The notes below the pieces were generated by a model. The model was not told the DNA's origin, made no database searches, and saw only the letters and a list, made by a program, of their open reading frames with translations. A DNA stretch of 22,918 nt from an uncultured Clostridia bacterium (lineage in GTDB: Bacteria > Bacillota > Clostridia > Christensenellales > Borkfalkiaceae), in contig CAKQSU010000001.1 of the NCBI GenBank assembly GCA_934273135.1, positions 1-22,918 on the forward strand, read 5' to 3'. Within the stretch, counting starts at the first letter, position 1. Each line of letters opens with the position of its first letter. Positions 6,951 through 13,695 of the stretch are shown piece after piece. The position numbers were made by a program, and so were the translations under genes.

Positions 6951-8111
6951 TTATGCGTTGTAGTCGCTTTGAGCAAGCAAAGCGTTTAAGAGGGTGGCAA
7001 ACTTAGTGAGGTGTTTGAGCGGACGAGACGGAAAATATTTTTCGATATATTCGAGATAGTCGTTTTCCGTGTTCATTATCATTCCTACCATAAAGGTTTC
7101 GCCGTAACCCGTGTAATCGGGGATTTCCCAGTTGGTTGCTTCCATATAAAGGTAGGTTATGCCCGCTTCCAGGAAAGGCGCGTGGTCGCTCCAATCTCCC
7201 GTAGAAGGCGAAGCGTAATCGGGGTTGACCTTGTCGTAATTTTCGGGCGAAAGGTTGCCCCAGGTCCACGGGTTCGAGTTGAACGTGAGGTTAAGGCTTG
7301 CGGCGACTTTGATTGCGTTGTCGTACGCTTCGGTTTTCAAAACGGTCTTGTTCTCGTTATCCTGAACGCCGCCGTAAAGATAGGTGTAATCGCCGCAGAC
7401 GAGGGAGTCGAGGTTAATCATGTAAAGGGTGTTTTTCTTTTCTTCGTCGCTCATATTGTCGGCGTATTCATACGAGCCGTATAAACCGTATTCTTCCGCA
7501 GTGAAGAACACGAATTTGAGCGTGTATTCCGTTTCGATATTTGAGAATTTTTCCGCCATCGTAAGCCCGAGCGCAACGCCCGAACCGTTGTCTCCGGTAC
7601 CCGTTCCGTCATAGTGCATTCCCACGATAATTTGTTTGTCGGTTTTTCCCTTTTTCGTCAATATAATGTTTTCGCTGACGACCGTCACTTTTTTGTACGT
7701 TCCGCTTTCGTTTTCAACGTAATTACGACCTTCTTTTACGTAAAGCTTGCCGTCGTCCGAAAAACTCTTTGCGGCGGAAAACTTTTCGTTAAGGTTAACG
7801 TCCGTTTTTACGTACTTCGTAATAGGAACTTCCTGATAGGCGATATCGTCGTTTTTGTATCCCGCTTCCGTAAGGGTGAAGTGTATCCATTTTTGCGTGA
7901 GAACAAAGTTTTCGCCGTTAAAACAATCTCTGTCGGACAAAACTTTATCAATATATTGTAACTTTTCGTAAGCGTTTGCGCCGAGCTGTTCGCCCTCGGT
8001 TAATTCGGCGTTTTTCGGTGCTTCTTCGCTCGTAAGTTCGCACCCCGTGAAGGCAAAGGCACAAAAGACGCTTAAAGTGAGAATAAGCAAAATTGCAGTC
8101 AGTTTTTTCAT
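6951..8111 (-). CDS. M28-family zinc metallopeptidase lipoprotein
   Basis: A 386-residue secreted lipoprotein: MKK, a hydrophobic stretch and lipobox FTGC with Cys24. The catalytic domain is a peptidase family M28 aminopeptidase fold with two-zinc ligands in order: H166-x-D168 (GMHYDG), D174 (GDNGSG), the E206/E207 pair (FTAEEYGL), D235 (INLDS) and H310 (SDHAPF). One Glu of the pair should be the general base. The start is supported by GAGGTA 8 bases upstream. It probably trims N-terminal residues from extracellular peptides at the cell surface to supply amino acids. It is monocistronic, with a near-consensus sigma-A promoter at 8145-8173 and a bidirectional terminator downstream. Exact residue specificity cannot be read from the sequence. 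Confidence 0.9.
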   Translation of the reverse strand: MKKLTAILLILTLSVFCAFAFTGCELTSEEAPKNAELTEGEQLGANAYEKLQYIDKVLSDRDCFNGENFVLTQKWIHFTLTEAGYKNDDIAYQEVPITKYVKTDVNLNEKFSAAKSFSDDGKLYVKEGRNYVENESGTYKKVTVVSENIILTKKGKTDKQIIVGMHYDGTGTGDNGSGVALGLTMAEKFSNIETEYTLKFVFFTAEEYGLYGSYEYADNMSDEEKKNTLYMINLDSLVCGDYTYLYGGVQDNENKTVLKTEAYDNAIKVAASLNLTFNSNPWTWGNLSPENYDKVNPDYASPSTGDWSDHAPFLEAGITYLYMEATNWEIPDYTGYGETFMVGMIMNTENDYLEYIEKYFPSRPLKHLTKFATLLNALLAQSDYNA

Positions 8112-8144
8112 ATGTAGTTACCTCGTGTGTTTAGTATGTGCATA

Positions 8145-8173
8145 AATATACACCATTCTTTTTGTTTTGTCAA
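8145..8173 (-). promoter_or_regulatory. Sigma-A promoter of the M28 peptidase gene
   Basis: On the minus strand TTGACA (8168-8173), a 17-base spacer and TATATT (8145-8150), about 35 bases before the peptidase ATG. Confidence 0.85.
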
Positions 8174-8188
8174 CGAAAAAATGTATAA

Positions 8189-8219
8189 ATATTAAAATTC
8201 CACGAATAAATTTTAATAT
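8189..8219. repeat. 11-bp perfect inverted repeat upstream of the peptidase promoter
   Basis: ATATTAAAATT (8189-8199) and AATTTTAATAT (8209-8219) flank a 9-base spacer. The element lies about 15 bases upstream of the peptidase -35 box and has no T-tract, so an operator is more likely than a terminator. Confidence 0.5.
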
Positions 8220-8261
8220 GCGGTATAAATATGCAATTTGTGCATAAAACATTGTGAAAAG

Positions 8262-8298
8262 AAAAACTCCGCCGCCATTTTAAATAGAAGCGAAGTTT
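8262..8298 (-). terminator. Terminator of the DUF234-type ATPase gene
   Basis: A 9-bp stem with one wobble (8290-8298 with 8264-8272, 17-base loop) is followed on the minus strand by T residues. It sits about 20 bases past the stop of the ATPase gene. Confidence 0.6.
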
Positions 8299-8316
8299 AT
8301 TGCTTGACGAATGTTT

Positions 8317-9684
8317 TTATATATTGTATATATCGTCGCCGGTGAGGCAAAGAAAATCAAGGGGAGTTTCTTTAAAGCCGCTTATCGAAACGAAGCCCGC
8401 GGCGTTTATTTTTATGCCTTTTATCGCTTTCACTTGCGATAATTCTTGCTCCATTTCCTTTAAGGAAAGGGGAGCGGAAAGATACTTTACTTCGAAAATA
8501 TCGTAGCCGTTGCGGCGTTCTATCGCTACGTCGAATTCGCCGTTGGTTTTAGCGGACGGGTCGTCGTAATAGTATGAGCCGATATTGCGCACGCCGCCGT
8601 ACAAGCCCTTTTTAACGGCGAGCGAAAAGTAACTTTTCACTATGTCCTCGAACCTGTGCGAAATAAAAGTCGTTATTGACGGGGCGACGTATTCGTCGTA
8701 AAAAGCCGACGCGCCGAGCGTTATCAACGCGCTTTTGTTTTTGTAAACGTAAGCGTAATAAAAACGCAAAAGATTGTCGTTTATTTCGTACGAGGCTTTT
8801 TTGTTGTCGTCTATCTTGTTGAGCGGCGCGGTTTTGCGGATAAGCTCCATGTCGATTAACGTTTTGAGTTGCTTGGACAAAAGCCCGTTGTTGGGTAGGT
8901 TAAGTTTTTGCTCGATTTCGCCATATTTTTTCTTGCCGTTTCCTATCGCCGCGAATATTCTTTCGGTGTTTATCACGCCGGAAAAATCACTCAACAAAAG
9001 CCTTTCGGCGTAAGAAAACACCGCGCTTGAAGTATTTAAAATAATTTGCGTTACGTTTTCTTTCAGTGTTTTTGTTTGCTCTAAAAATCCGTTCACGAAA
9101 GGCGAACCGCCGAAAACCGAGTATAAGGCAACTTTGTCGTAAACGTTTTTTTCTTTATAAAATTCGGAAGCTTCGAGATAATTCAACTCGTTGAGCTTTA
9201 AAACAATCGAAAATCTGCCGTAAAGCGCGTTGCTTTCTCTCAACAAATGCTTCATCATTCCCACGTGCGAACCGGAAATGAAAAGCCGGACGTTCGTTAG
9301 CCTTTGGTCGATTATGCTTTGAAAAATCGAATCCACCGTTTCGCTCGCTTCAAACTGCTTTAAGTACGGATATTCGTCTATAACCACGTTAAACGTGTCT
9401 TTTAAGCTGTTGAGGTAGGCGAAAACGTCCTGAAAAGAGGAAAATTCAAACTTGACCGGAATAATGCCTTTTTGCAAAAGCACTTCCGTAAGCCCGCTCA
9501 CGTTGTCTTTTATCGTCGATTTTATGCACTCGTAATAAACGTTTTTGTCGCTGCTTTCTTCCAAAACTTTGTTGATAATCGTGGTTTTGCCGACCTTGCG
9601 CTTTCCGTAAACAAGCACCGCCGCACTACGTTTTTTCAGGGCCTCCCTTAGTGTTTTTAGTTCTTCTTTTCTGCCGACGAACAT
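8317..9684 (-). CDS. AAA ATPase with C-terminal DUF234 (PD-(D/E)XK-like) domain
   Basis: A 455-residue cytoplasmic protein of the archaeal-type ATPase_2/DUF234 family. It opens with the typical MFVGRKEEL; Walker A is GKRKVGKT (27-34) and Walker B ends in D103-E104 (VVIDEYPYL). A winged-helix segment follows at about 245-300 (IEQKLNLPNNGLLSKQL). The C-terminal part holds D385 and E398-x-K400 (EFDVAI, then IFEVKY), the pattern of PD-(D/E)XK nuclease folds to which DUF234 has been related. The start at 9684 is chosen because AGGAG lies 5 bases upstream; a longer frame to 9729 would run into the -10 box of its promoter. The cellular role of the family is unclear; proposals include DNA handling and self-regulation. 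It is monocistronic, with operator-like repeats around its promoter. Confidence 0.88.
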   Translation of the reverse strand: MFVGRKEELKTLREALKKRSAAVLVYGKRKVGKTTIINKVLEESSDKNVYYECIKSTIKDNVSGLTEVLLQKGIIPVKFEFSSFQDVFAYLNSLKDTFNVVIDEYPYLKQFEASETVDSIFQSIIDQRLTNVRLFISGSHVGMMKHLLRESNALYGRFSIVLKLNELNYLEASEFYKEKNVYDKVALYSVFGGSPFVNGFLEQTKTLKENVTQIILNTSSAVFSYAERLLLSDFSGVINTERIFAAIGNGKKKYGEIEQKLNLPNNGLLSKQLKTLIDMELIRKTAPLNKIDDNKKASYEINDNLLRFYYAYVYKNKSALITLGASAFYDEYVAPSITTFISHRFEDIVKSYFSLAVKKGLYGGVRNIGSYYYDDPSAKTNGEFDVAIERRNGYDIFEVKYLSAPLSLKEMEQELSQVKAIKGIKINAAGFVSISGFKETPLDFLCLTGDDIYNI

Positions 9685-9699
9685 AATGACTCCTTTTAA

Positions 9700-9819
9700 T
9701 GAAAAAATTTTCACTGAATTTATATTCATTATAAATCATATTGTCGCTATCGTCAAGTGTTTTAGATATTTATAGACAAATTTATAATGAAAATTTTTTC
9801 AGTGAAAATAAATTCAGTG
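9700..9819 (-). promoter_or_regulatory. Promoter of the DUF234 ATPase gene flanked by inverted operator-like repeats
   Basis: On the minus strand TTGACG (9751-9756), a 17-base spacer and TATAAT (9728-9733) form a strong promoter. Both sides carry the same element in opposite orientation: CACTGAATTTAT at 9712-9723 and its exact reverse complement at 9808-9819. Next to each is a GAAAATTTTTTCA-type block, inverted near 9701-9712 and direct at 9789-9801. The arrangement suggests a dimeric regulator bridging the promoter. Confidence 0.65.
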
Positions 9820-9884
9820 TTTTTTTGTAAGGGGTTTGCCGACTTTTTAATAATTTTTTCGTAAGTGTTTTAATATATAAAGAA

Positions 9885-11105
9885 TCAGGATTTTGGTTCC
9901 GAGAGGGAAAAGGGGTAGTATTTGGCTAAGCCCGAGGAGGAGGTTTCCTTGTAGCCGGAAAGAAGGTCTTTGCCCGTGTTGTACATTGTTTCGACGATTA
10001 AGTCGAACGAAATTTTGCGGGAATCGGACAAAAAGTCGGCAAGGGAAACGGCGTTTATCGCGCGCATTGCGGCGACGGCGTTGCGTTCTATGCACGGTAT
10101 CTGCACAAGCCCCGCTATCGGGTCGCAAGTTAAGCCCAAGTGATGTTCCATTGCGATTTCCGCCGCGCAGTCTATCTCTTCGAGCGAAAGGGCGCGTAGC
10201 TCCGCAAGAGCCGCCGCAGCCATGCTGCACGCCGAGCCGATTTCCGCCTGACAGCCGCATTCCGCGCCGCTTATCGAAGCGTTCGTTTTGATAACGTTGC
10301 CGATAATCCCGGCGGTTGCAAGCGCGCGCGCAATCTGTTCGTCGGAAAAACCTTTGGTTTGCTGTTCGTATAATAAAACGGACGGAACAACCCCGCAGCT
10401 TCCGCAAGTGGGCGCGGTTACGATGACTCCGCCGTCGGCGTTTTGTTCGCTCACGGCAAAAGCGTACGAACAGACAATGCGGTTTTCCCGCGTTTGTTCG
10501 CTTTCTCCGTCAAGCTTTTGCGAAAACAGTTTTTTCGCTTTTCGCTCGGTCTTTAAAATCCCCGGCAAAACTCCGCTTGCGTTAAGCCCTTCTTCCACGG
10601 AATTTTTCATCGTCTGCCAGACTTTATTAAGGTACTCGAAAATCTCTTTTCCTTCGATTTTTTCTACGTAATCGGGGATACGCATATCGTTTTTACGGCA
10701 ATAATCGGCGATGGAAGAAAACGTTGAAAGAGGGTAAACGTCCGCTTCTTCTTTTTTCTTTTCTCCGTCGAAGCGTATATCTCCGCCGCCTACGCTGTAA
10801 ACGCGCGCTTCACCGAGCTTTTTGCCCGCTTTATACGCCGAAAAGTCCATAGTGTTGGGGTGAACGGGGCAAGGATAAAGCTCGTCGAAAACTATCTCGC
10901 ATTTTTTAGGCGCGAAAGCTTCTTTTAAAACCCGGTCGGTCGAATGCCCTTTGCCGGTAGAGGCGAGCGAACCGTATAAAGTAACGGCAAATTTGTCGGC
11001 TTCATTATATCTTGCCGCAAAAATTTTAGCCGCCTTTTCGGGACCCATCGTGTGCGAACTCGAAGGTCCTCTTCCCGTTTTGAAAAGCTCTTTAAGTGAA
11101 AGCAT
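9885..11105 (-). CDS. Iron-sulfur L-serine dehydratase (L-serine ammonia-lyase), single chain
   Basis: A 406-residue cytoplasmic enzyme converting L-serine to pyruvate and ammonia with a [4Fe-4S] cluster. The N-terminal beta domain starts with LFKTGRGPSSSHTMGP (residues 7-22) and the catalytic alpha domain holds TAPTCGSCG. Cluster cysteines by spacing analogy to the characterised Legionella enzyme are C285, C327 and C338: the 42- and 11-residue separations match, and the context is TCDPIAGLVQIPCIERN. The protein is shorter than the usual roughly 450-460 residues. The start at 11105 follows GAGGAAG and avoids an N-terminal extension lacking homology. It has its own near-consensus promoter with a 19-bp palindrome over the -35 box, so transcription is probably repressed or activated by a dedicated regulator. 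I see no clear terminator downstream. The two-subunit sdaAA/sdaAB split is absent. Confidence 0.92.
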   Translation of the reverse strand: MLSLKELFKTGRGPSSSHTMGPEKAAKIFAARYNEADKFAVTLYGSLASTGKGHSTDRVLKEAFAPKKCEIVFDELYPCPVHPNTMDFSAYKAGKKLGEARVYSVGGGDIRFDGEKKKEEADVYPLSTFSSIADYCRKNDMRIPDYVEKIEGKEIFEYLNKVWQTMKNSVEEGLNASGVLPGILKTERKAKKLFSQKLDGESEQTRENRIVCSYAFAVSEQNADGGVIVTAPTCGSCGVVPSVLLYEQQTKGFSDEQIARALATAGIIGNVIKTNASISGAECGCQAEIGSACSMAAAALAELRALSLEEIDCAAEIAMEHHLGLTCDPIAGLVQIPCIERNAVAAMRAINAVSLADFLSDSRKISFDLIVETMYNTGKDLLSGYKETSSSGLAKYYPFSLSEPKS

Positions 11106-11139
11106 AAATTCTTCCTCGCGCGTAAATATTTCGTCTATA

Positions 11140-11174
11140 ATTATATTACTGCGTGCGTTCCTTGTCAAGGAACG
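11140..11174 (-). promoter_or_regulatory. Promoter of the serine dehydratase gene with a 19-bp palindromic operator
   Basis: On the minus strand TTGACA (11163-11168), a 17-base spacer and TATAAT (11140-11145) are a perfect sigma-A promoter. The -35 box lies in the centre of CGTTCCTTGTCAAGGAACG (11156-11174), a perfect 9-1-9 palindrome, which is a strong candidate operator. Confidence 0.8.
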
Positions 11175-11234
11175 GAAAAAAGTTTTTTGTTTCTCTCTTG
11201 TCGTCTGTATGCGATAAAAACATAAAAACAGTAG
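11175..11234. other. Spacer between the divergent serine dehydratase and LytTR promoters
   Basis: Within the 367-base gene-free stretch 11106-11472 the two ends are occupied by the dehydratase promoter and by the first LytTR promoter with its leader. These 60 A/T-rich bases hold nothing I can recognise. Confidence 0.5.
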
Positions 11235-11323
11235 TTTAATCGACTTATAGGCGGACTTTTTTAAAAAACACCCACAAAAATACCCGAGAAATTATTTTTT
11301 AAAAACCTATTGACAAAATGGGA
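11235..11323 (+). repeat. Conserved 89-bp promoter block, copy 1 (first two-component system)
   Basis: This block matches 20546-20633 over its whole length with about one indel. The first 27 bases are identical in both copies, starting TTTAATCGACTTATAGG. The last part shares ATTATTTTTT and CCTATTGACAAAATGGGA. It includes the -35 box and upstream DNA of the first response regulator operon. Confidence 0.85.
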
Positions 11324-11338
11324 CGATAATGGTATATT
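11310..11338 (+). promoter_or_regulatory. Sigma-A promoter of the first LytTR/GHKL operon
   Basis: TTGACA (11310-11315), a 17-base spacer and TATATT (11333-11338). The predicted start near 11345 leaves a leader of about 128 bases before the response regulator. Confidence 0.85.
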
Positions 11339-11369
11339 AAAATCGAAGGTAATAAAAACGGCACCAAAC

Positions 11370-11433
11370 AAGCGCCTTTGCCAACGGCAAACGAGCAACC
11401 GTACGTGGTATGGTTGCAACCCGCTTAAAGGCG
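11370..11433 (+). promoter_or_regulatory. Structured 5' leader with possible mutually exclusive stems
   Basis: CGCCTTT (11373-11379) pairs with AAAGGCG (11427-11433), enclosing two local hairpins: TTGCC-AAC-GGCAA (11378-11390, sharing two bases with the outer stem) and GCAACC with GGTTGC (11395-11400 and 11412-11417). This makes a three-way junction. AAGCG (11370-11374) can instead pair with CGCTT (11422-11426), which competes with the outer stem. I do not recognise a known riboswitch class. Confidence 0.45.
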
Positions 11434-11472
11434 AGTCGGCTTAAAAAAGTGAAAGAAAACTCAGGAGGAATT

Positions 11473-12183
11473 ATGGTAAAAATTGCGATTATAGACGACG
11501 AAGAGCAAGCGCAGAAAGAGCTTAAAGAAAACCTTGTCAGATACGAAAAAGAAGAGAACGTCGCTTTTTCCGTGACGACGTTTTCAGAGCCGACAACCTT
11601 CCTGAAAGAATACAACAAGCAGTTCGATATAATTTTTCTCGACGTGGAGATGCCCGATTGCAACGGCATAAAGCTTGCGAAGAAAATACGCAAAATAGAT
11701 TCGCAAGTCATAATAGTGTTCGTAACGAACTTCGGAAAGTACGCCATAGACGGCTACGAGGTCGACGCTCTCGACTTTATAGTAAAACCCGTCACGTATT
11801 ACGGGCTTAAACTAAAAATTAAACGCGCGGTCGAACGGCTCGGGCGCGAAGATTGCCTTACGATTGACGTTAACGCTTACGATAAGTTTACTCGCCTTAT
11901 GCAAAAGGATATTTATTACGTGGAAGTGCGCGAACACGGCTTGTTTTTCCACACGACCGATGGCGTTGTCCAGACTTACGGCTCGTTAAAAAAGACGGAA
12001 GATTTGTTAGACAAAAAGTCCTTTTCGCGATGCAACCATTGCTACCTTGTTAATTTAAGACATATAAAAAGCATTTGCGGCTTCGATTTAACGCTTTCAA
12101 ACGGCGAGGTTTTGCAGATTTCGCGTTCGAAAAGAAAACCTTTTTCGGAAGCGGTGGACGAATTCGTGCGGAGTAATTTCTGA
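11473..12183 (+). CDS. LytTR-family response regulator (AgrA-like), system 1
   Basis: A 236-residue two-component regulator. The receiver domain (1-120) has the acidic pair D8-D9, phosphoacceptor D57 (FLDVEMP) and conserved K105 (KPV). The C-terminal LytTR DNA-binding domain covers about 140-236 (YYVEVREHGLFFHT, then RCNHCYLVNLRHI). The start at 11473 follows AGGAGG by 4 bases; the upstream in-frame ATG at 11410 lies inside a leader hairpin. LytTR proteins bind pairs of about 9-10 bp direct repeats 21-22 bp apart, as found before the glycan operon at 13562-13593. The stop overlaps the start of the kinase gene (TGATG). It is a paralog of the regulator at 20695-21411 with the same domain order and very similar promoter DNA, so it may autoregulate and cross-talk. 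Confidence 0.93.
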   Translation: MVKIAIIDDEEQAQKELKENLVRYEKEENVAFSVTTFSEPTTFLKEYNKQFDIIFLDVEMPDCNGIKLAKKIRKIDSQVIIVFVTNFGKYAIDGYEVDALDFIVKPVTYYGLKLKIKRAVERLGREDCLTIDVNAYDKFTRLMQKDIYYVEVREHGLFFHTTDGVVQTYGSLKKTEDLLDKKSFSRCNHCYLVNLRHIKSICGFDLTLSNGEVLQISRSKRKPFSEAVDEFVRSNF

Positions 12184-13511
12184 TGGTTTTCGGCTCTAAT
12201 ATTTCGATATATAAAATAGTGTTTATGGCGGAACTTTTGATAGCCGAAAGCTTGTTTTTTTCAAGGCTCACGTTAAAAAAGAATTTCTGGCTGCCGATAA
12301 CTCTTTCCCTTATCGTTTGCTTTGCCGCCGCGTTCTTCTTTCCCGTAAACGCAAAGCTCAATTCGCCGCTTTACGTTTCGTTCATGTTCTTTTTCCTCTT
12401 CGCGCTTACTTTGACGTGTTCGTTCTTTATCTTTGACGAAAAGCCCGTCGCTTTGATATTTTGCTCGATAGCCGGGTATTGCACGCAACATGTTGCGTTT
12501 CAGTGCTTCAATATTCTCGCGTACTCAATGGAAATAAACGACAACACCGCGCTCGGCATTTACGGCAACGACCTTTCGCCGGTGTTCACGCTGTATTCTA
12601 TTCCTTTGTACGTTATCTGTTATTTTGCCGCGTACTGGCTTGTGTATCTACTATGCTCACTAAGGATAAAAGGACAGATTTTCGTAAAAAGCGCGCAAGT
12701 GCTTGTTCTGCTCGTTTTAACTGTGCTTGTAAGCGTAGTCATAAACGCCGTTACCACTTACCACTCTTACGACGCTTTCGATAAACTAAACGTCATCATG
12801 ACGAGCATAAGCATATTCGTTTGTTGTGCTCTCGTTTTAACCGTTCAGTTTTCTTTTCTTTTAAGCACCGACTTACAGAACGAACTCGAAAGGGTTAACG
12901 GCATACTCAGAGAAGAACGGCGGCAATACGTTACGTCTAAGGAAACTATAGAACTCATAAACATAAAGTGCCATGACTTAAAGTACAAAATACGCCTTAT
13001 TTCGGGTGGCGGAATGCTTGACGACAAAAAGGTCGACGAGATAGAAAAAACCATTTCGATATATGATTCGTTCGTGGAAACGGGCAACGCGGCGTTAGAC
13101 CTTGCCGTAACCGAAAAAGGGCTTGTTTGCAGTGGCAAAAAGATAAATTTTTCGTGTATTCTCGATGGTAAAAAACTTAGTTTTATAGACGAAACGGACA
13201 TTTACACGCTGTTTTGCAACGCGCTCGACAACGCGATAGAAGCTTCTATGAAATGTGAAGAAGAAAAGCGCGTTATAAGCCTTACTTCTCACTTTGCGGG
13301 CGGGCGGCTAATCGTTGTTTGCCGCAACTATTATAGCGATCAACCGATTTTAGACGAAAACGGTTTTAAGACCACCAAAGAGGACAAACGATACCATGGT
13401 TACGGCGTGAAGAGCATAAAACGGATAGTTTCCCTTTACGGTGGCAAAACGGAAATTTCCGCCGACGAAGGCGTTTTTACGCTGACAATGATTTTTCCTT
13501 TGTCTACTTAA
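12183..13511 (+). CDS. GHKL sensor histidine kinase (AgrC/VirS-like), system 1
   Basis: A 442-residue membrane kinase. About six or seven hydrophobic segments fill residues 8-220 and form the sensor. The cytoplasmic part starts with a coiled linker; the phosphoaccepting His is H264 in KCHDLKYKIRLI, the HDLK motif of the AgrC-type HPK10 group. The ATPase domain has N346 and N350 in CNALDNAIEAS (N box) and G406/G408 in HGYGVKSI (G box). It overlaps the response regulator by one base and ends before a strong terminator, so the two form a pair. Relatives in this group often sense secreted peptides, but no AgrB or AgrD gene is nearby, so the ligand is unknown. The neighbouring glycan operon makes a peptide- or saccharide-linked signal plausible. 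Confidence 0.92.
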   Translation: MVFGSNISIYKIVFMAELLIAESLFFSRLTLKKNFWLPITLSLIVCFAAAFFFPVNAKLNSPLYVSFMFFFLFALTLTCSFFIFDEKPVALIFCSIAGYCTQHVAFQCFNILAYSMEINDNTALGIYGNDLSPVFTLYSIPLYVICYFAAYWLVYLLCSLRIKGQIFVKSAQVLVLLVLTVLVSVVINAVTTYHSYDAFDKLNVIMTSISIFVCCALVLTVQFSFLLSTDLQNELERVNGILREERRQYVTSKETIELINIKCHDLKYKIRLISGGGMLDDKKVDEIEKTISIYDSFVETGNAALDLAVTEKGLVCSGKKINFSCILDGKKLSFIDETDIYTLFCNALDNAIEASMKCEEEKRVISLTSHFAGGRLIVVCRNYYSDQPILDENGFKTTKEDKRYHGYGVKSIKRIVSLYGGKTEISADEGVFTLTMIFPLST

Positions 13512-13522
13512 TAGTTTTTTTA

Positions 13523-13551
13523 AACGCTTCGCTTGTCGGGGCGTTTTTTTT
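13523..13551 (+). terminator. Terminator of the first two-component operon
   Basis: A 9-bp stem with two wobbles (13523-13531 with 13537-13545, loop CTTGT) ends in eight T residues, 12 bases past the kinase stop. Confidence 0.85.
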
Positions 13552-13561
13552 GCGGTTTACG

Positions 13562-13593
13562 GACGGCTTATGGTTTGAAAACGACGGGTTATG
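13562..13593 (+). promoter_or_regulatory. Tandem 11-bp direct repeats, candidate LytTR activator site
   Basis: GACGGCTTATG (13562-13572) and GACGGGTTATG (13583-13593) match at 10 of 11 positions with a 21-bp period. The second ends 9 bp before the -35 box. Two direct repeats on one DNA face just upstream of the -35 is the known AgrA/LytTR geometry. Confidence 0.65.
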
Positions 13594-13602
13594 AAAAACC
13601 TA

Positions 13603-13631
13603 TTGACAAGCTAAAAATCATCGTATAAAAT
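13603..13631 (+). promoter_or_regulatory. Promoter of the surface glycan operon
   Basis: TTGACA (13603-13608), a 17-base spacer and TAAAAT (13626-13631). The -35 region is embedded in AAAACCTATTGACAA, which also occurs in the promoters of both flanking two-component operons. Confidence 0.8.
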
Positions 13632-13695
13632 TTAACTACGAAAGGCGGATAACTTTAAAAATCGGCTTTCCGTACTAAAAACAAGGAGTATGAAA

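Noticed and set aside
9847..10407. A 186-codon minus-strand reading frame overlapping the serine dehydratase gene.
   Set aside because: It is Arg-rich and low in normal composition, and is a shadow of the conserved dehydratase frame; no domain or ribosome binding site supports it.
11410..11472. In-frame upstream ATG giving the first response regulator a 21-residue basic extension.
   Set aside because: It lies in a leader hairpin without a ribosome binding site, whereas the ATG at 11473 follows AGGAGG and starts exactly at the receiver domain.
11345..11472. The structured leader as a c-di-GMP (GEMM) riboswitch.
   Set aside because: The conserved core elements of GEMM-I, including the GGGCAAACC-like segment and the tetraloop-receptor arrangement, are not present.
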